Shown piece by piece: positions 45,443-54,687 of a stretch of DNA of 64,000 bases. Origin of the DNA: Erwinia typographi (GTDB taxonomy: Bacteria > Pseudomonadota > Gammaproteobacteria > Enterobacterales > Enterobacteriaceae); contig NZ_JRUQ01000027.1 in NCBI RefSeq assembly GCF_000773975.1, positions 294,741 to 358,740 on the forward strand, in the 5' to 3' direction. Under the pieces are notes generated by a model, which was given only the letters and a program-made list of their open reading frames with translations, was not told the origin of the DNA and ran no database searches. Position 1 is the first letter of the stretch. Every line of letters starts with the position of its first letter. The position numbers and the translations under genes were made by a program.

Positions 45443-46381
45443 ATGTCACACATGTCCACTTCAGAACTGCGTGGTTATCAGCAAATTTGCGGCAGCAACG
45501 GCGCGATGTTAGTTATCGCCTGCGACCAGCGCGGCGCGATGCGCAGTTTACTCACCTCCGACCCTGAGCAGCAGAAAGCGATTTCTGAAAAGCAGCTGGG
45601 CGGCATTAAGGCCGATATCACGCAATATCTTGCCAGCCAGGCCTCCTGCGTGCTGGTCGATCCGGTTTGCGCGGTGCCAGAGCTGGTAGACGACGGCGTC
45701 ATTGCCAGAGATACTGCGCTGCTCATCGGGCTGGATGCTTCCGGCTGGGACACCACAAAAGAAGGGTATCGCAACTCTCGCCTGGTGGAAGGCATCACCG
45801 CTCGTCGAGTTCGGGAACTGGGCGGCAACGGCGGGAAAATCATGGTGTACCTGCGCGCCGATCGCCCGGAGGCTAACGAGCACAACCTGGCAATTCTCCG
45901 CCACTGCGTGGAAGACTTTGCCCGCGAGGATCTGCTGCTGGTGGTCGAGTTTCTGACCTATCCGCTGGAAGGTGAAAGCGACGCTGAGTATAAAAGTAAA
46001 GTGCCTGCGCTGATTTATGACGGCACCAAACTGGCGCTGGAATGCGGTGCGAAAGTGCTGAAAATTCCGTATCCTGGGTCGGCAAAAGACTGTGCCGCTA
46101 TTACGGCGCTGGCCGGTGATGTTCCGTGGGCCGTGCTGTCAGCGGGCGTCGATCACTCCACATTCCTGGGACAGGTAGCGGATGCAATGAGCAACGGGGC
46201 TTCCGGCGTGATTGCCGGCAGGGCATTATGGAAAGACTGCATCTCACTGGACCGCAGCGTGACGCGTGAAAAGCTGGAAACTTTAGCCGTGCCAAGGCTG
46301 AAAGAGATCCAGGCCGTGATCGGAAAATATTTCGTTGCATCCCAACAACCGGCAACCCGCGAGGAGCAGGTGAATGTCTGA
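45443..46381 (+). CDS. Class I aldolase of the LacD/YihT family
   Basis: 312 residues, a TIM-barrel aldolase related to tagatose-1,6-bisphosphate aldolase (LacD) and sulfofructosephosphate aldolase (YihT). Matching parts: MLVIACDQRGAMRSLL at the start, ASCVLVDPVCAVPELV, the probable Schiff-base lysine in GAKVLKIPYPG, and the phosphate-binding end WAVLSAGVDHSTF...NGASGVIAGRALWKD. It would split a ketose 1,6-bisphosphate or related 1-phosphate to triose phosphates. First gene of the plus-strand unit; the kinase ATG overlaps its last 8 bases. Confidence 0.82.
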   Translation: MSHMSTSELRGYQQICGSNGAMLVIACDQRGAMRSLLTSDPEQQKAISEKQLGGIKADITQYLASQASCVLVDPVCAVPELVDDGVIARDTALLIGLDASGWDTTKEGYRNSRLVEGITARRVRELGGNGGKIMVYLRADRPEANEHNLAILRHCVEDFAREDLLLVVEFLTYPLEGESDAEYKSKVPALIYDGTKLALECGAKVLKIPYPGSAKDCAAITALAGDVPWAVLSAGVDHSTFLGQVADAMSNGASGVIAGRALWKDCISLDRSVTREKLETLAVPRLKEIQAVIGKYFVASQQPATREEQVNV

Positions 46382-46961
46382 AGGGCAAATGGCAGCCAGC
46401 AACGCCTTGCATAACGGCAAGCGCGTGGTGATGGTGAACGGCATCCCCGCCTCAGGAAAAAGCAGCATTGCCAGAGAGTTGGCAACCGCGACCGGCTGGC
46501 CCGTGCTGTCCGTTGACGGGATCAAAGAGCCCTTTATGCGTCAGCTTGAGAATGTGGATCGCGCGTTGAACCGTCGGCTGGGCATTGCCAGCTATCAGGC
46601 CATCTGGTCTGTGATTGCCGCCGCCCCACAGGGTTGTACCTTTATTGTTGATGCCTGGTTTGGCTTTCAGCCAAAAGAGAGCCTGGTTGGTTTTCTGCAT
46701 CAGGCGCAGGTGACCGCCGTGGCGGAAATCTGGTGCCAACTGCCGGGCGAACTGGCCGCTCAGCGGTATGAGTCCAGGCTGGCGAGTCGCTTACCGGGTC
46801 ATCCGGGAGCGGAATATATACCGGAACTGATTGCGCTGGCTGAACGTGCGGAACCCATGCGACTGGGCCCCGTTTATATCGCCGATCAGACTAAAACGGT
46901 GGATAGCGGAAATCTGCTCAACTGGACTCATGAGGTATTATCAACAGTTAATTATAAATAA
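46374..46961 (+). CDS. Small P-loop kinase (chloramphenicol phosphotransferase-like)
   Basis: 195 residues. A Walker A loop is near the start (VNGIPASGKSSIARELA); the second acidic element is in WPVLSVDGIKEPFM and an IIVDAWF-like strand (TFIVDAWFGFQP) follows. The likeness is to small-molecule kinases of the AAA_33/CPT type rather than to nucleotide kinases. Coupled to the aldolase gene, it may phosphorylate the sugar or a breakdown product. The substrate cannot be told from sequence. Confidence 0.7.
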   Translation: MSEGQMAASNALHNGKRVVMVNGIPASGKSSIARELATATGWPVLSVDGIKEPFMRQLENVDRALNRRLGIASYQAIWSVIAAAPQGCTFIVDAWFGFQPKESLVGFLHQAQVTAVAEIWCQLPGELAAQRYESRLASRLPGHPGAEYIPELIALAERAEPMRLGPVYIADQTKTVDSGNLLNWTHEVLSTVNYK

Positions 46962-47194
46962 TGATTTACCCACTGAAGGTGTGAGTGGGAAATATTCTGA
47001 ACAAGGCTGTTTATTTATATTGCTTTTACTGGTTTGTTATTATAACCAGCGAAAGGCTACGGTTGTTGTAATTTAATTCCCCTTTCGATATCGAAAATAT
47101 TTTATTTAAGTTTCAAATAGGTAAGTAGATCACGTTTTTAATGATGTCCGGTAAGTATATTAAATAAATTCCTGATTTTAATATAAGGACGACT

Positions 47195-47638
47195 ATGCTG
47201 ACTGACTGGATTAATGAAACTAACCTTAATATGGTAACGCATGTTGAGGGGTGGCAGCAGGCCGTGGCCATTGCGGTACAGCCGATGGTTGAGGCCGGTG
47301 CCGTGGAGCCTCGCTACCTGCAAGCTATCTATGATATGCACCGGGAAATAGGGCCTTATTATGTTTTGGGAGAGGGCATTGCTATGCCTCATGCCAGACC
47401 AGAAGAGGGCGTAATTAAAACGGCACTGTCTCTGTTGATTATTTCTGAGGGAGTGAGTTTTGACAGCCCTGATAATGACCCGGTTTATGTTGTATTCGCT
47501 CTGGCCGCGGTTGACAGCCATTCTCATATTGAGATGATTGCCAGCCTTTCACAGCTTTTTTGTGAAGAAGAGACGGTCGGTAAATTAAGATCTGCCCGAA
47601 CAAAACAGGACGTATTGGCTATTCTCAGCCAGTTCTGA
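47195..47638 (+). CDS. PTS IIA component, ascorbate (UlaC) type
   Basis: 147 residues of the PTS EIIA type-2 fold. The phosphorylated histidine is His66 in GIAMPHARPEEGV. WQQAVAIAVQPMVEAGAVEPRYLQAIYD and DNDPVYVVFALAAVDSHSH parallel E. coli UlaC. A 233-base AT-rich gap separates it from the kinase gene, so it may have its own promoter. AAGGA precedes the ATG. Confidence 0.9.
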   Translation: MLTDWINETNLNMVTHVEGWQQAVAIAVQPMVEAGAVEPRYLQAIYDMHREIGPYYVLGEGIAMPHARPEEGVIKTALSLLIISEGVSFDSPDNDPVYVVFALAAVDSHSHIEMIASLSQLFCEEETVGKLRSARTKQDVLAILSQF

Positions 47639-47650
47639 ACGTGAGTCATC

Positions 47651-48640
47651 ATGAAAAGAATCGCTATCATTGCCAGCGGTGGCGATGCGGCAGGTATTAA
47701 TTCGGCCATTTTACCGCTTATCCAGCAGAATAATTTTGCGGTAGTGGCATTTCATGGCGGCTATGACGGCATTGTGCAACAGGATGCTTTTATTCTGAGG
47801 CCGGAGCAGGTGAGGGAGGGCGTTGCCAGCAACCGTAATGTGCTGCGTAGCGCCCGCAGTCAACTGCCCTGGCAGATCGAGGGTCGACAGCAGATTCGTC
47901 AGCGGCTGCATAGCCTGGGGATAGATTTGCTGGTGGTGTTTGGCGGCGGCGGCTCGCTCCAGGCGGCTAATTTGCTGAATGAAGAGGGGCTGCCAACGCT
48001 GCTGATACCGATGACCATTGACAACGATATCCGCTACACGGATTACACGCTGGGCTTTGGCAGCGCGGTGTCCGTAGTGACGCAGGCGCTGGATCAGCTG
48101 CACGGCACGGCCCATAACATGCCCGGACGCATCTATGTGCTGGAGGCGTTTGGCGCGGAAAGTGGGCATATCGCGCTGAGCGGCGCGCTGGCTGGCGCGG
48201 CACACGCGGTGATTCTGCCGGAGCAGCCGGTTGACGGGCTGTGGCTGCAAGCCCGATTGCGGGCGTGCATGGCGGGGCCTTTCGGCTACGGGATTGTCGT
48301 CTGTGCGGAAGGCAGCGCTGCCGATAAGGCCGTGGTGGGCAGCCAGGGCGGTTCGCTGGCGCTGGGCCAACAGCTTGCCGCCGCGCTGGACGTGCCGGTG
48401 CGGCATACGCTGCCGGGGTATTGCCAGCGTGCGGCGATCCCGGTTGCGGAAGATCGGCTGGCTGCCGTGGCGTTAGGCCAGCGTGCTTTGCAGGCGATCC
48501 GCGAGGGGACGTTGGGGCTGGCGATCGGCATGGATCGCGGCAACGCGATCGGCGTGCCGCTGCGGGAGATCGCAAAAGAAAAACGGCAATTAGATCCGCA
48601 TTTAGTGGTAGCGGCAAGAAACCTACAGATGATCAACTAA
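47651..48640 (+). CDS. Phosphofructokinase-family sugar-phosphate kinase with altered nucleotide motif
   Basis: 329 residues of the PfkA fold. Kept features: glycine loop IASGGDAAGINSAI, SAR (Arg72 of PfkA), the catalytic TIDND at 122-126 and GAESGHIAL. The nucleotide/Mg motif GGDGS of ATP-dependent enzymes (Asp103 in PfkA) reads GGGGS here (98-102), so the metal-contact aspartate is lost; PPi enzymes would show GGDDS. Between IIA and IIB of the same PTS it probably adds a 1-phosphate to the incoming ketose phosphate, but donor and activity need proof. The ATG is 12 bases after the IIA stop. Confidence 0.8.
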   Translation: MKRIAIIASGGDAAGINSAILPLIQQNNFAVVAFHGGYDGIVQQDAFILRPEQVREGVASNRNVLRSARSQLPWQIEGRQQIRQRLHSLGIDLLVVFGGGGSLQAANLLNEEGLPTLLIPMTIDNDIRYTDYTLGFGSAVSVVTQALDQLHGTAHNMPGRIYVLEAFGAESGHIALSGALAGAAHAVILPEQPVDGLWLQARLRACMAGPFGYGIVVCAEGSAADKAVVGSQGGSLALGQQLAAALDVPVRHTLPGYCQRAAIPVAEDRLAAVALGQRALQAIREGTLGLAIGMDRGNAIGVPLREIAKEKRQLDPHLVVAARNLQMIN

Positions 48641-48650
48641 GGAATACCTG

Positions 48651-48950
48651 ATGAAAAAGTTATCTATTCTTGCAGTTTGCGGGGCCGGGCTGGGCAGCAG
48701 CTTCGCCTGTGAAATGAGCATTGAGGCGGCGCTGAAAGACCTGGGCGTTGATGCTGATCTGTCCCACTGTGATATCTCCAGCGCGACGTCATCGCGGGCC
48801 GATATTATTATGACCGGCGAGAATTTCCGCTCGCAGTTCCAGCACTACACCATTAATTCGACCATTATTTATCTCAAACGGCTGGTCGATAAAAATGAAA
48901 TTAAAACCAAGCTGGAACCGATCCTAAAAGAAAAAGGCTATCTGAATTAA
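48651..48950 (+). CDS. PTS IIB component, ascorbate (UlaB) type
   Basis: 99 residues. The phospho-cysteine is Cys10 in LAVCGAGLGSS, the usual IIB start loop. Helix and strand pattern and KLEPILKEKGYLN end fit the lactate/ascorbate IIB group. It passes phosphate from IIA to the sugar carried by IIC. Confidence 0.9.
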   Translation: MKKLSILAVCGAGLGSSFACEMSIEAALKDLGVDADLSHCDISSATSSRADIIMTGENFRSQFQHYTINSTIIYLKRLVDKNEIKTKLEPILKEKGYLN

Positions 48951-48997
48951 TTTTTATTAATTATCCGTTTACTGTGGAAGAAAACAGGGGATTCTCT

Positions 48998-50263
48998 ATG
49001 TCTTTCCTTACCTTTATCGTACACGATGTGCTTGGGCAGGCATCAATATTGATCTCGTTGATAGCGATGATCGGCCTGATTTCATTGAAGAAAAGCCCCG
49101 GTCAGGTGATCACCGGTACGCTGAAAACGCTGCTGGGCTTTTTAGTCCTGCTGGCTGGCGCCAACATTATTGTGGCTACGCTGACCTTCCTGGGCGAAAT
49201 ATTCCAGAAAGGATTCAATATGCGTGGCGTGGTCACCGACGTAGGCTCCATCGCCGGGATCGCGCAGCAAACGCTGGGACGTGAAACGGCGTTAATTATG
49301 GTGATCGCCTTTATTGTCAACATCGCTATCGCCCGCTTCACTCGTTTTAAATATATCTTCCTGACCGGACAGGCCTCGCTGTGGATGGCAACCGTCTGTT
49401 CGGTTATCGGCTATATGGGTGGGCTGCGCGGAGTTGAGCTGATCGTGCTCGGCGGGGTGATTGCCGGACTGATGGCGGTCTTTATGCCCGCGCTGGCCCA
49501 GCCCATCGTGCGGAAAATCACCGGTGGCGATGATATCGCGCTGGGACATTTCTGTACCGTCGGCTATATCGTGCAGGCTGGCGTGGCGAAGGTGACCGGG
49601 GATGCCAGCAAAAGTACCGAGGATCTGGAGCTGCCGCAGGCGCTCTCCTTCCTGCAGGATACCTATCTGTCGATGATGGTAGTGATGATCCCGATCTACC
49701 TGATCCCGGCGATTGCCGCAGGCCCGGAAGTGGTGGCCGCTTCCTCTAACGGCGTCAACTATCTGGTTTACTCATTCCTCCAGGCGATCCAGTTTGTGGT
49801 TGGGGTGTACGTCCTGCTGTCCGGCGTGCGTCTGCTGCTGGCGGAAATTGTTCCGGCTTTCCGTGGTATTGCGCTGCGCATCGTGCCTAACGCCGTCCCG
49901 GCGCTGGACTGCCCGGTGCTGTTCCCCTATGCCCCCAACGCGGTAATTATTGGCTTTATCTCTACCACGATTGGTTCGGTGATCGGCATGTTCCTGTTCC
50001 CGTGGGTCGGGCTGGCGATGATCCTGCCAGGTATGCTGACTAACTTCTTTGCTGGCGGTACGGCGGGTATTTTTGCCAATGCGGTCGGCGGCCGTCGCGG
50101 GGCGATTATCGGCGGCGTGTTCCACGGACTGTTTATCACCCTGCTTCCGGCGCTGCTGCTGCCGCTGCTGGGACAGTACGGCATGTCCAACGTGACCTTC
50201 AGTGACTCGGATGTGATCAGCGTCGGGCTGATATTCGGGCACGTTCTCAACTTCTTCCATTAA
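48998..50263 (+). CDS. PTS IIC component, ascorbate (UlaA/SgaT) type
   Basis: 421 residues with about 11 membrane helices. UlaA-family signatures are present: SLKKSPGQVITGTLKTLLGFLVLLAG, FTRFKYIFLTGQA, DDIALGHFCTVGY and the APNAVIIGFISTTIG block, with FAGGTAGIFANAVGG near the end. In E. coli the DI.IGHQQQF-type segment of UlaA lines the site; here GHFCTVGY differs, so the sugar may not be ascorbate. The ATG at 48998 has AGGGGA upstream. Confidence 0.9.
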   Translation: MSFLTFIVHDVLGQASILISLIAMIGLISLKKSPGQVITGTLKTLLGFLVLLAGANIIVATLTFLGEIFQKGFNMRGVVTDVGSIAGIAQQTLGRETALIMVIAFIVNIAIARFTRFKYIFLTGQASLWMATVCSVIGYMGGLRGVELIVLGGVIAGLMAVFMPALAQPIVRKITGGDDIALGHFCTVGYIVQAGVAKVTGDASKSTEDLELPQALSFLQDTYLSMMVVMIPIYLIPAIAAGPEVVAASSNGVNYLVYSFLQAIQFVVGVYVLLSGVRLLLAEIVPAFRGIALRIVPNAVPALDCPVLFPYAPNAVIIGFISTTIGSVIGMFLFPWVGLAMILPGMLTNFFAGGTAGIFANAVGGRRGAIIGGVFHGLFITLLPALLLPLLGQYGMSNVTFSDSDVISVGLIFGHVLNFFH

Positions 50264-50272
50264 GGAGACGTT

Positions 50273-50578
50273 ATGGATCGGGAAATTACAGAGATTCTCC
50301 AGCAGGGGCTTCCGGCCAAAGAGTGTGCCAGCGCCCTGAACGAGCTGGGAAAAAAGTATCAGGAACAGCAGCAGACCGACAGTGCGATCCTCTGCTGGGA
50401 AAAAAGCGTGGAGTGCTACGGCAAGCCCGGTTTCGCCCAGGCGCAGCTAATGAAGGCTTACAACGCCAAACGGCGTCAGTGCTCACAGGCTGGCGATGGC
50501 GCAGGCGTTGAGCTGTATTCGGTCAAGATTGATGGCCTGATGCAGCAAAGTAAGGATGCGATCCGCTACGGATTTTAA
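50273..50578 (+). CDS. Unknown TPR-like helical protein at the end of the PTS operon
   Basis: 101 residues, all predicted helix, with a TPR-like repeat (ALNELGKKYQEQQQTDSAILCWEKSVECYGKPGFAQAQLM). AAGGAG precedes the ATG 9 bases after the IIC stop, so it belongs to the operon. I do not recognise it. A scaffolding or regulatory role for the PTS or kinase is only a guess. Confidence 0.7.
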   Translation: MDREITEILQQGLPAKECASALNELGKKYQEQQQTDSAILCWEKSVECYGKPGFAQAQLMKAYNAKRRQCSQAGDGAGVELYSVKIDGLMQQSKDAIRYGF

Positions 50579-50602
50579 TCTCGCGACTACGCTGAAGCAA
50601 AA

Positions 50603-50628
50603 GCCGGAAAGCCGTCTCGCTTTCCGGC
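50603..50628. terminator. Long-stem hairpin between convergent genes
   Basis: A perfect 10-bp stem (50603-50612 with 50619-50628), 6-base loop, pyrimidine-rich downstream but without a clean T run. Likely the end of the PTS operon transcript. Confidence 0.55.
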
Positions 50629-50638
50629 CCATTCCTCT

Positions 50639-51859
50639 CTATTTCACCGGCGACCGGCAACCTGCCGCCGTTTTCCTACGCCCCGTCATACGGACCACCA
50701 TGCTGCTAAAGCCGCTCAGGGTCAGCAGAACCACTACGCCCTGCCAGCCTGCATATTCCAGAATCACGCTGCCCAGCGCTGAGCCAGTAGCCATGCCGAT
50801 AAACACGCCGGTAAACATCAGCGCATTCAGGCGGCTGCGTGCCGCCGGTTCCAGGCTGAAGATGATGGCCTGGTGTGAGACCAGCGTGGCCTGCACGCCG
50901 AAGTCAAAGCCTATCGCCGAGAGCACAATCAGCGTCAGCTGGTAAGGCGCGGACAGCAGCGGCAGCAAAAACATCAGGGCAAAGGAGAGGGTCGCCAGCG
51001 TGGTGCCAATTCTTGTCACCAGTCCCGGACCGCGGCGATCGGCGAGCGAGCCTGCCAGCGGGGCGGCTAACGCACCGGCCGCGCCTGCCAGTCCAAACAT
51101 CCCGGCAGTGGCGCTGCCCAGCTGATAGGTATCATGCAGCATGACGGCGAGCGTCGACCAGAAGGCGCTGAAGCCAACGGAGAGCAGAGCCTGCGCCAGC
51201 GTGGCTCTGCGCAGGGCGTTATAACCGGTCCACAGATGGCGCATTGAGGAGAGCAGCGCCGGGTAGCTCATACTGGTGGCGGCAGGGATCGCAGGCAGGC
51301 TGCGCCACAGCACCAGGGTAATCGCCACCACCATCAGCGCGGCGGCGCCAAACATACTCCGCCAGCCAAAATATTCCGCCACAAACCCGCTCAGCACCCT
51401 TGAGAGCAGTATCCCCAGCAGCAGGCCGGTCATTACCGTGCCGACCGTTTTCCCTCGCTTCGCGGCAGGAGAGAGCGTTGCGGCGGCAGGAACGATATCC
51501 TGCGCCATCGTCGCGGCGATCCCTACCGCCAGGCTGGCGACCAGCAGCATAGCGATGCCGCCGCTGAAGGCGCTGAGCAGCAGCGCCAGCGTCAGCAGCA
51601 GCCCTTTAACCACCATGACCTGGCGACGATCGTGGCGATCGCCCAGCGGCGCCAGCAGCAAAATCCCCAGCGCATAGCCAATCTGGGTCAGCGTCGGCAC
51701 CAGGCCAACGGTGCTGACGCCTGCGTGCAGTTCGTTAACGAAAATCCCCAGCATCGGCTGGCTATAGTAAATTGACGCCACGGCAAATCCGGCGCCGGTG
51801 GCGAGCATCAGTACCGTACGGCCGCTGATGCCTGGTTCATGTGAAGCAATAGTCGGCAT
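50639..51859 (-). CDS. MFS transporter (DHA1-like drug/metabolite exporter)
   Basis: 406 residues with 12 membrane helices. The loop motif is LAPLGDRHDRRQVM and the antiporter-type region is GTVMTGLLLGILLSRVLSGFVAE. Proteins of this group are paired with a divergent LysR gene, as here. The substrate is unknown; efflux of a small aromatic or drug is the usual guess. Confidence 0.82.
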   Translation of the reverse strand: MPTIASHEPGISGRTVLMLATGAGFAVASIYYSQPMLGIFVNELHAGVSTVGLVPTLTQIGYALGILLLAPLGDRHDRRQVMVVKGLLLTLALLLSAFSGGIAMLLVASLAVGIAATMAQDIVPAAATLSPAAKRGKTVGTVMTGLLLGILLSRVLSGFVAEYFGWRSMFGAAALMVVAITLVLWRSLPAIPAATSMSYPALLSSMRHLWTGYNALRRATLAQALLSVGFSAFWSTLAVMLHDTYQLGSATAGMFGLAGAAGALAAPLAGSLADRRGPGLVTRIGTTLATLSFALMFLLPLLSAPYQLTLIVLSAIGFDFGVQATLVSHQAIIFSLEPAARSRLNALMFTGVFIGMATGSALGSVILEYAGWQGVVVLLTLSGFSSMVVRMTGRRKTAAGCRSPVK

Positions 51860-51955
51860 GGTGATTACTCTGTTGTGCGACGATGATCACAGTTTCACCC
51901 GTTTTCCCGGCGAAGGGTAGTCGTCCCACAGGTAAAACTGTTATACGCTTTGCGT

Positions 51956-52915
51956 ATGAAAGAGAGCCTGGTGTCAGGCATTGACCGTATAGAGTTAATG
52001 CAAACCTTTGTGCGAATTGTCGAAGCAGGCAGCCTGTCTGCGGCCGCTATCCGCCTCAATACCACTCAGCCCACCGCCAGCCGGAGGCTGCAATCCCTCG
52101 AGCGTCTGCTGGGGGTGAAACTGCTTCAGCGCACCACGCATGTGATGAAGCTGACCGATGAGGGCGAACGCTGTCTGGCCCATGCTAAAGCGCTGGTCGA
52201 ACGCTGGCAGGCGACAGAGGACGATTTGCGCGGCGCGGCCGAGGAGCCGAAAGGCGTTCTGCGGGTGCTGGTGCCGCACGCTTTCGGCCAGGAGCAGATG
52301 ATTTTGCCGCTTCAGGACTATCTTCGCCGCTACCCAAAAATGACCGTGGAGTGGATGCTTAGCGATCGGCGGCCAGACTTTATCGCGGAAGGGGTCGACT
52401 GCGCGGTTCATGTGGGCGCGCTGACCGATCCCTCGGTTGTCGCTCAGCTGGTGGCGGAAGTGCCGCGTATTGTGGTGGCCTCACCTGAGATCCTGGTGAA
52501 CCAGACCGGGTCGGATCGGCCTGCTTCACTGGCCGGGTTGCCCTGGGTAGCCTTAAGTACCTTCTATCGTCAGCAGGTGGTGCTGAACAACGATCGTGGC
52601 GAGACGCAGCGTATCGACATTCGTCCCCGGCTGCTGACCGACAGCCTGTATGCGCTACGTAATTCGGTGCTGGCAGGAATGGGAGCGGGGATCGCCTCGT
52701 CCTGGGCGGTAAAAGAGGACATTGAAACAGGGCGTCTGAGGCATCTCTGTCCGGCCTGGCACGCGGAGCCTTTGCCGGTGTATCTGGTTTATCCCTGGGC
52801 GCGATTTTATCCGGCCAAGCTGCGTCAATTTCTGGCGCTGATGCGCGAGGTGCTGCCGATGATTGGCGGCACCCGGCATCCTGGCAATAAGCGACCTCGC
52901 CCCGCGCAGGGATGA
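51956..52915 (+). CDS. LysR-type regulator divergent from the MFS gene
   Basis: About 319 residues: helix-turn-helix at about 17-70 (GSLSAAAIRLNTTQPTASRRLQSLERLLGVKLLQR) and a CrgA-group effector domain (PLQDYLRRYPKMTVEWMLSDRRPDFIAEGVDCAVHVG). The typical spacing suggests it controls the divergent transporter. The start is the ATG at 51956; a GTG at 51971 is an alternative. Confidence 0.85.
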   Translation: MKESLVSGIDRIELMQTFVRIVEAGSLSAAAIRLNTTQPTASRRLQSLERLLGVKLLQRTTHVMKLTDEGERCLAHAKALVERWQATEDDLRGAAEEPKGVLRVLVPHAFGQEQMILPLQDYLRRYPKMTVEWMLSDRRPDFIAEGVDCAVHVGALTDPSVVAQLVAEVPRIVVASPEILVNQTGSDRPASLAGLPWVALSTFYRQQVVLNNDRGETQRIDIRPRLLTDSLYALRNSVLAGMGAGIASSWAVKEDIETGRLRHLCPAWHAEPLPVYLVYPWARFYPAKLRQFLALMREVLPMIGGTRHPGNKRPRPAQG

Positions 52916-52930
52916 GGCCGCCGGAGAGGA

Positions 52931-54595
52931 TTAAAACGTTTCCCAATTGCCCTGGTCAGCGCCGACCGCGATGGCCTTACGCGGCAGCGCGGCTGGTGCC
53001 GCTTTCACCGGTTTATCGATCGCCGGAGCCAGAGCTGGCTGACCAATTTTAAACACCGCAACCGCCTGAGCGAGTCGGCTGGCCTGGTCTTCCAGCGAGG
53101 CCGAAGCCGCCGCAGACTCCTGCACCAGCGAGGCGTTCTGCTGGGTCACGCGATCCATTTCGGTGACCGCCAGACCAATCTGATCGATACCGCGGCTCTG
53201 CTCGTCGGAGGCTGAGGCAATCTCGCCCATAATATCGGTGACCCGTACCACCGCATTGACGATATCGTGCATCGTTTCTCCGGCGGTGGCGACCTGGATC
53301 GATCCGGCATCCACCCGGCTGACGGAGTCCTCAATCAGCGTTTTAATCTCTTTCGCCGCCTGGGCGCTGCGCTGAGCAAGATTGCGTACTTCGCCCGCGA
53401 CCACGGCAAAGCCGCGCCCCTGTTCGCCTGCGCGGGCGGCCTCAACCGCCGCGTTCAGCGCCAGGATATTTGTCTGGAAAGCAATACCGTCGATCACGCT
53501 GGTAATATCGGCTATTTTCTGGGAACTTCCGGCAATCTCACTCATGGTTTTCACCACGCCATCCACTACTTTTCCGCCTTTCCCGGCGGTCTCAGAGGCG
53601 CTTTTCGCCAGCTGTGAAGCCTGGCGGGCGTTTTCGGCATTCTGTTTCACCGTGGCGGTGAGCTGCTCCATACTGGCGGCGGTTTCTTCCAGCGAGGCGG
53701 CCTGCTGTTCGGTGCGTGATGAGAGGTCGTTGTTACCCGTGGAGATTTCACTGGCGCCGGTATAGATGGCATTTGAGCTGTCACGGACGTGGCTGACGGT
53801 GACAATCAAAGCCTGCTGCATCGCATTAAGGTTGCTGGCGAGCATCGCTATTTCACTGCGGCCTTCCACCGCCAGCGTGGCGGAGAGATCGCCCGCCGCG
53901 ATGCTTTCAATGTGGGCCATTACCTGCTTCAGCGGGACCAGCAGCACGCCCTTAATCACCACCCAGATCGTGGTAACCAGCAGCAGCAGCACTATCACCA
54001 CGCCGCCCAGGGTCCAGACCATATGCGTATAGCCCTGCTGGTTTTCACTCATGCCGATCGCCTGTAGCCCGACGTTCTGCTTGCGCCATTGATTAAAGCT
54101 GACCTCCAGATCGTCCTGCGCTTTCTGTGCGTCCAGGTTACCGTAGGCTTCGTAGTTGTTCGCTGCCAGGTACTGAATCGACATTTTCATCGTATCAAAC
54201 ATCTGCTGGTAATTGCTGGCGAGGGTGGCAGCCAGTTCCGGACTTTGTCCGACAATGGCGGGAGCCTTTTTATAGAGGGCATAATGCTGTGCCGCGTCAG
54301 CAAGCGAGGCGGAAGCGGAAGCCAGTAGTTTGGCCATCGCCGCCTGAGAGGCTTCATCGGTCTGCTTTTTCAATATACGGATAGCCACGCGGTTGATGGT
54401 GATCCGCGTTTTGAGCAGCGTCTGCCGGGCATCGCTCATCTGGCCCTGTTGACGGGTCAGCATACTGGAACGGATAAAGTTGTTTTTGTCCTGGTTGATG
54501 GCTCTAAAGGAGAGGCCGCTGCAAATCAGCAGGAGCCCACTAAAAACAATCAGCATTATCACAATGCTGGTGACGACTTTAATATTTTTAAGCAT
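52931..54595 (-). CDS. Methyl-accepting chemotaxis protein with NWETF tail
   Basis: 554 residues. Membrane helix at about 8-30, four-helix-bundle periplasmic sensor (about 35-190), second membrane helix (190-212), HAMP, methylation helices and the signalling tip ([31 protein letters not shown]). The last five residues are NWETF, the tether that recruits CheR and CheB, so this is a high-abundance-type receptor like Tsr/Tar. The Tar aspartate-binding arginines cannot be assigned; the ligand is unknown. The ATG at 54595 is preferred over 54604. Confidence 0.92.
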   Translation of the reverse strand: MLKNIKVVTSIVIMLIVFSGLLLICSGLSFRAINQDKNNFIRSSMLTRQQGQMSDARQTLLKTRITINRVAIRILKKQTDEASQAAMAKLLASASASLADAAQHYALYKKAPAIVGQSPELAATLASNYQQMFDTMKMSIQYLAANNYEAYGNLDAQKAQDDLEVSFNQWRKQNVGLQAIGMSENQQGYTHMVWTLGGVVIVLLLLVTTIWVVIKGVLLVPLKQVMAHIESIAAGDLSATLAVEGRSEIAMLASNLNAMQQALIVTVSHVRDSSNAIYTGASEISTGNNDLSSRTEQQAASLEETAASMEQLTATVKQNAENARQASQLAKSASETAGKGGKVVDGVVKTMSEIAGSSQKIADITSVIDGIAFQTNILALNAAVEAARAGEQGRGFAVVAGEVRNLAQRSAQAAKEIKTLIEDSVSRVDAGSIQVATAGETMHDIVNAVVRVTDIMGEIASASDEQSRGIDQIGLAVTEMDRVTQQNASLVQESAAASASLEDQASRLAQAVAVFKIGQPALAPAIDKPVKAAPAALPRKAIAVGADQGNWETF

Positions 54596-54687
54596 AGTGC
54601 GCACTCTGTAAGGGGGGATAGCCTGGTAAAAAGGTTATCGGTACAAAGTGGCTTAACTTTAAGCAGTCGCTGACGGTTTGCCCGGCC

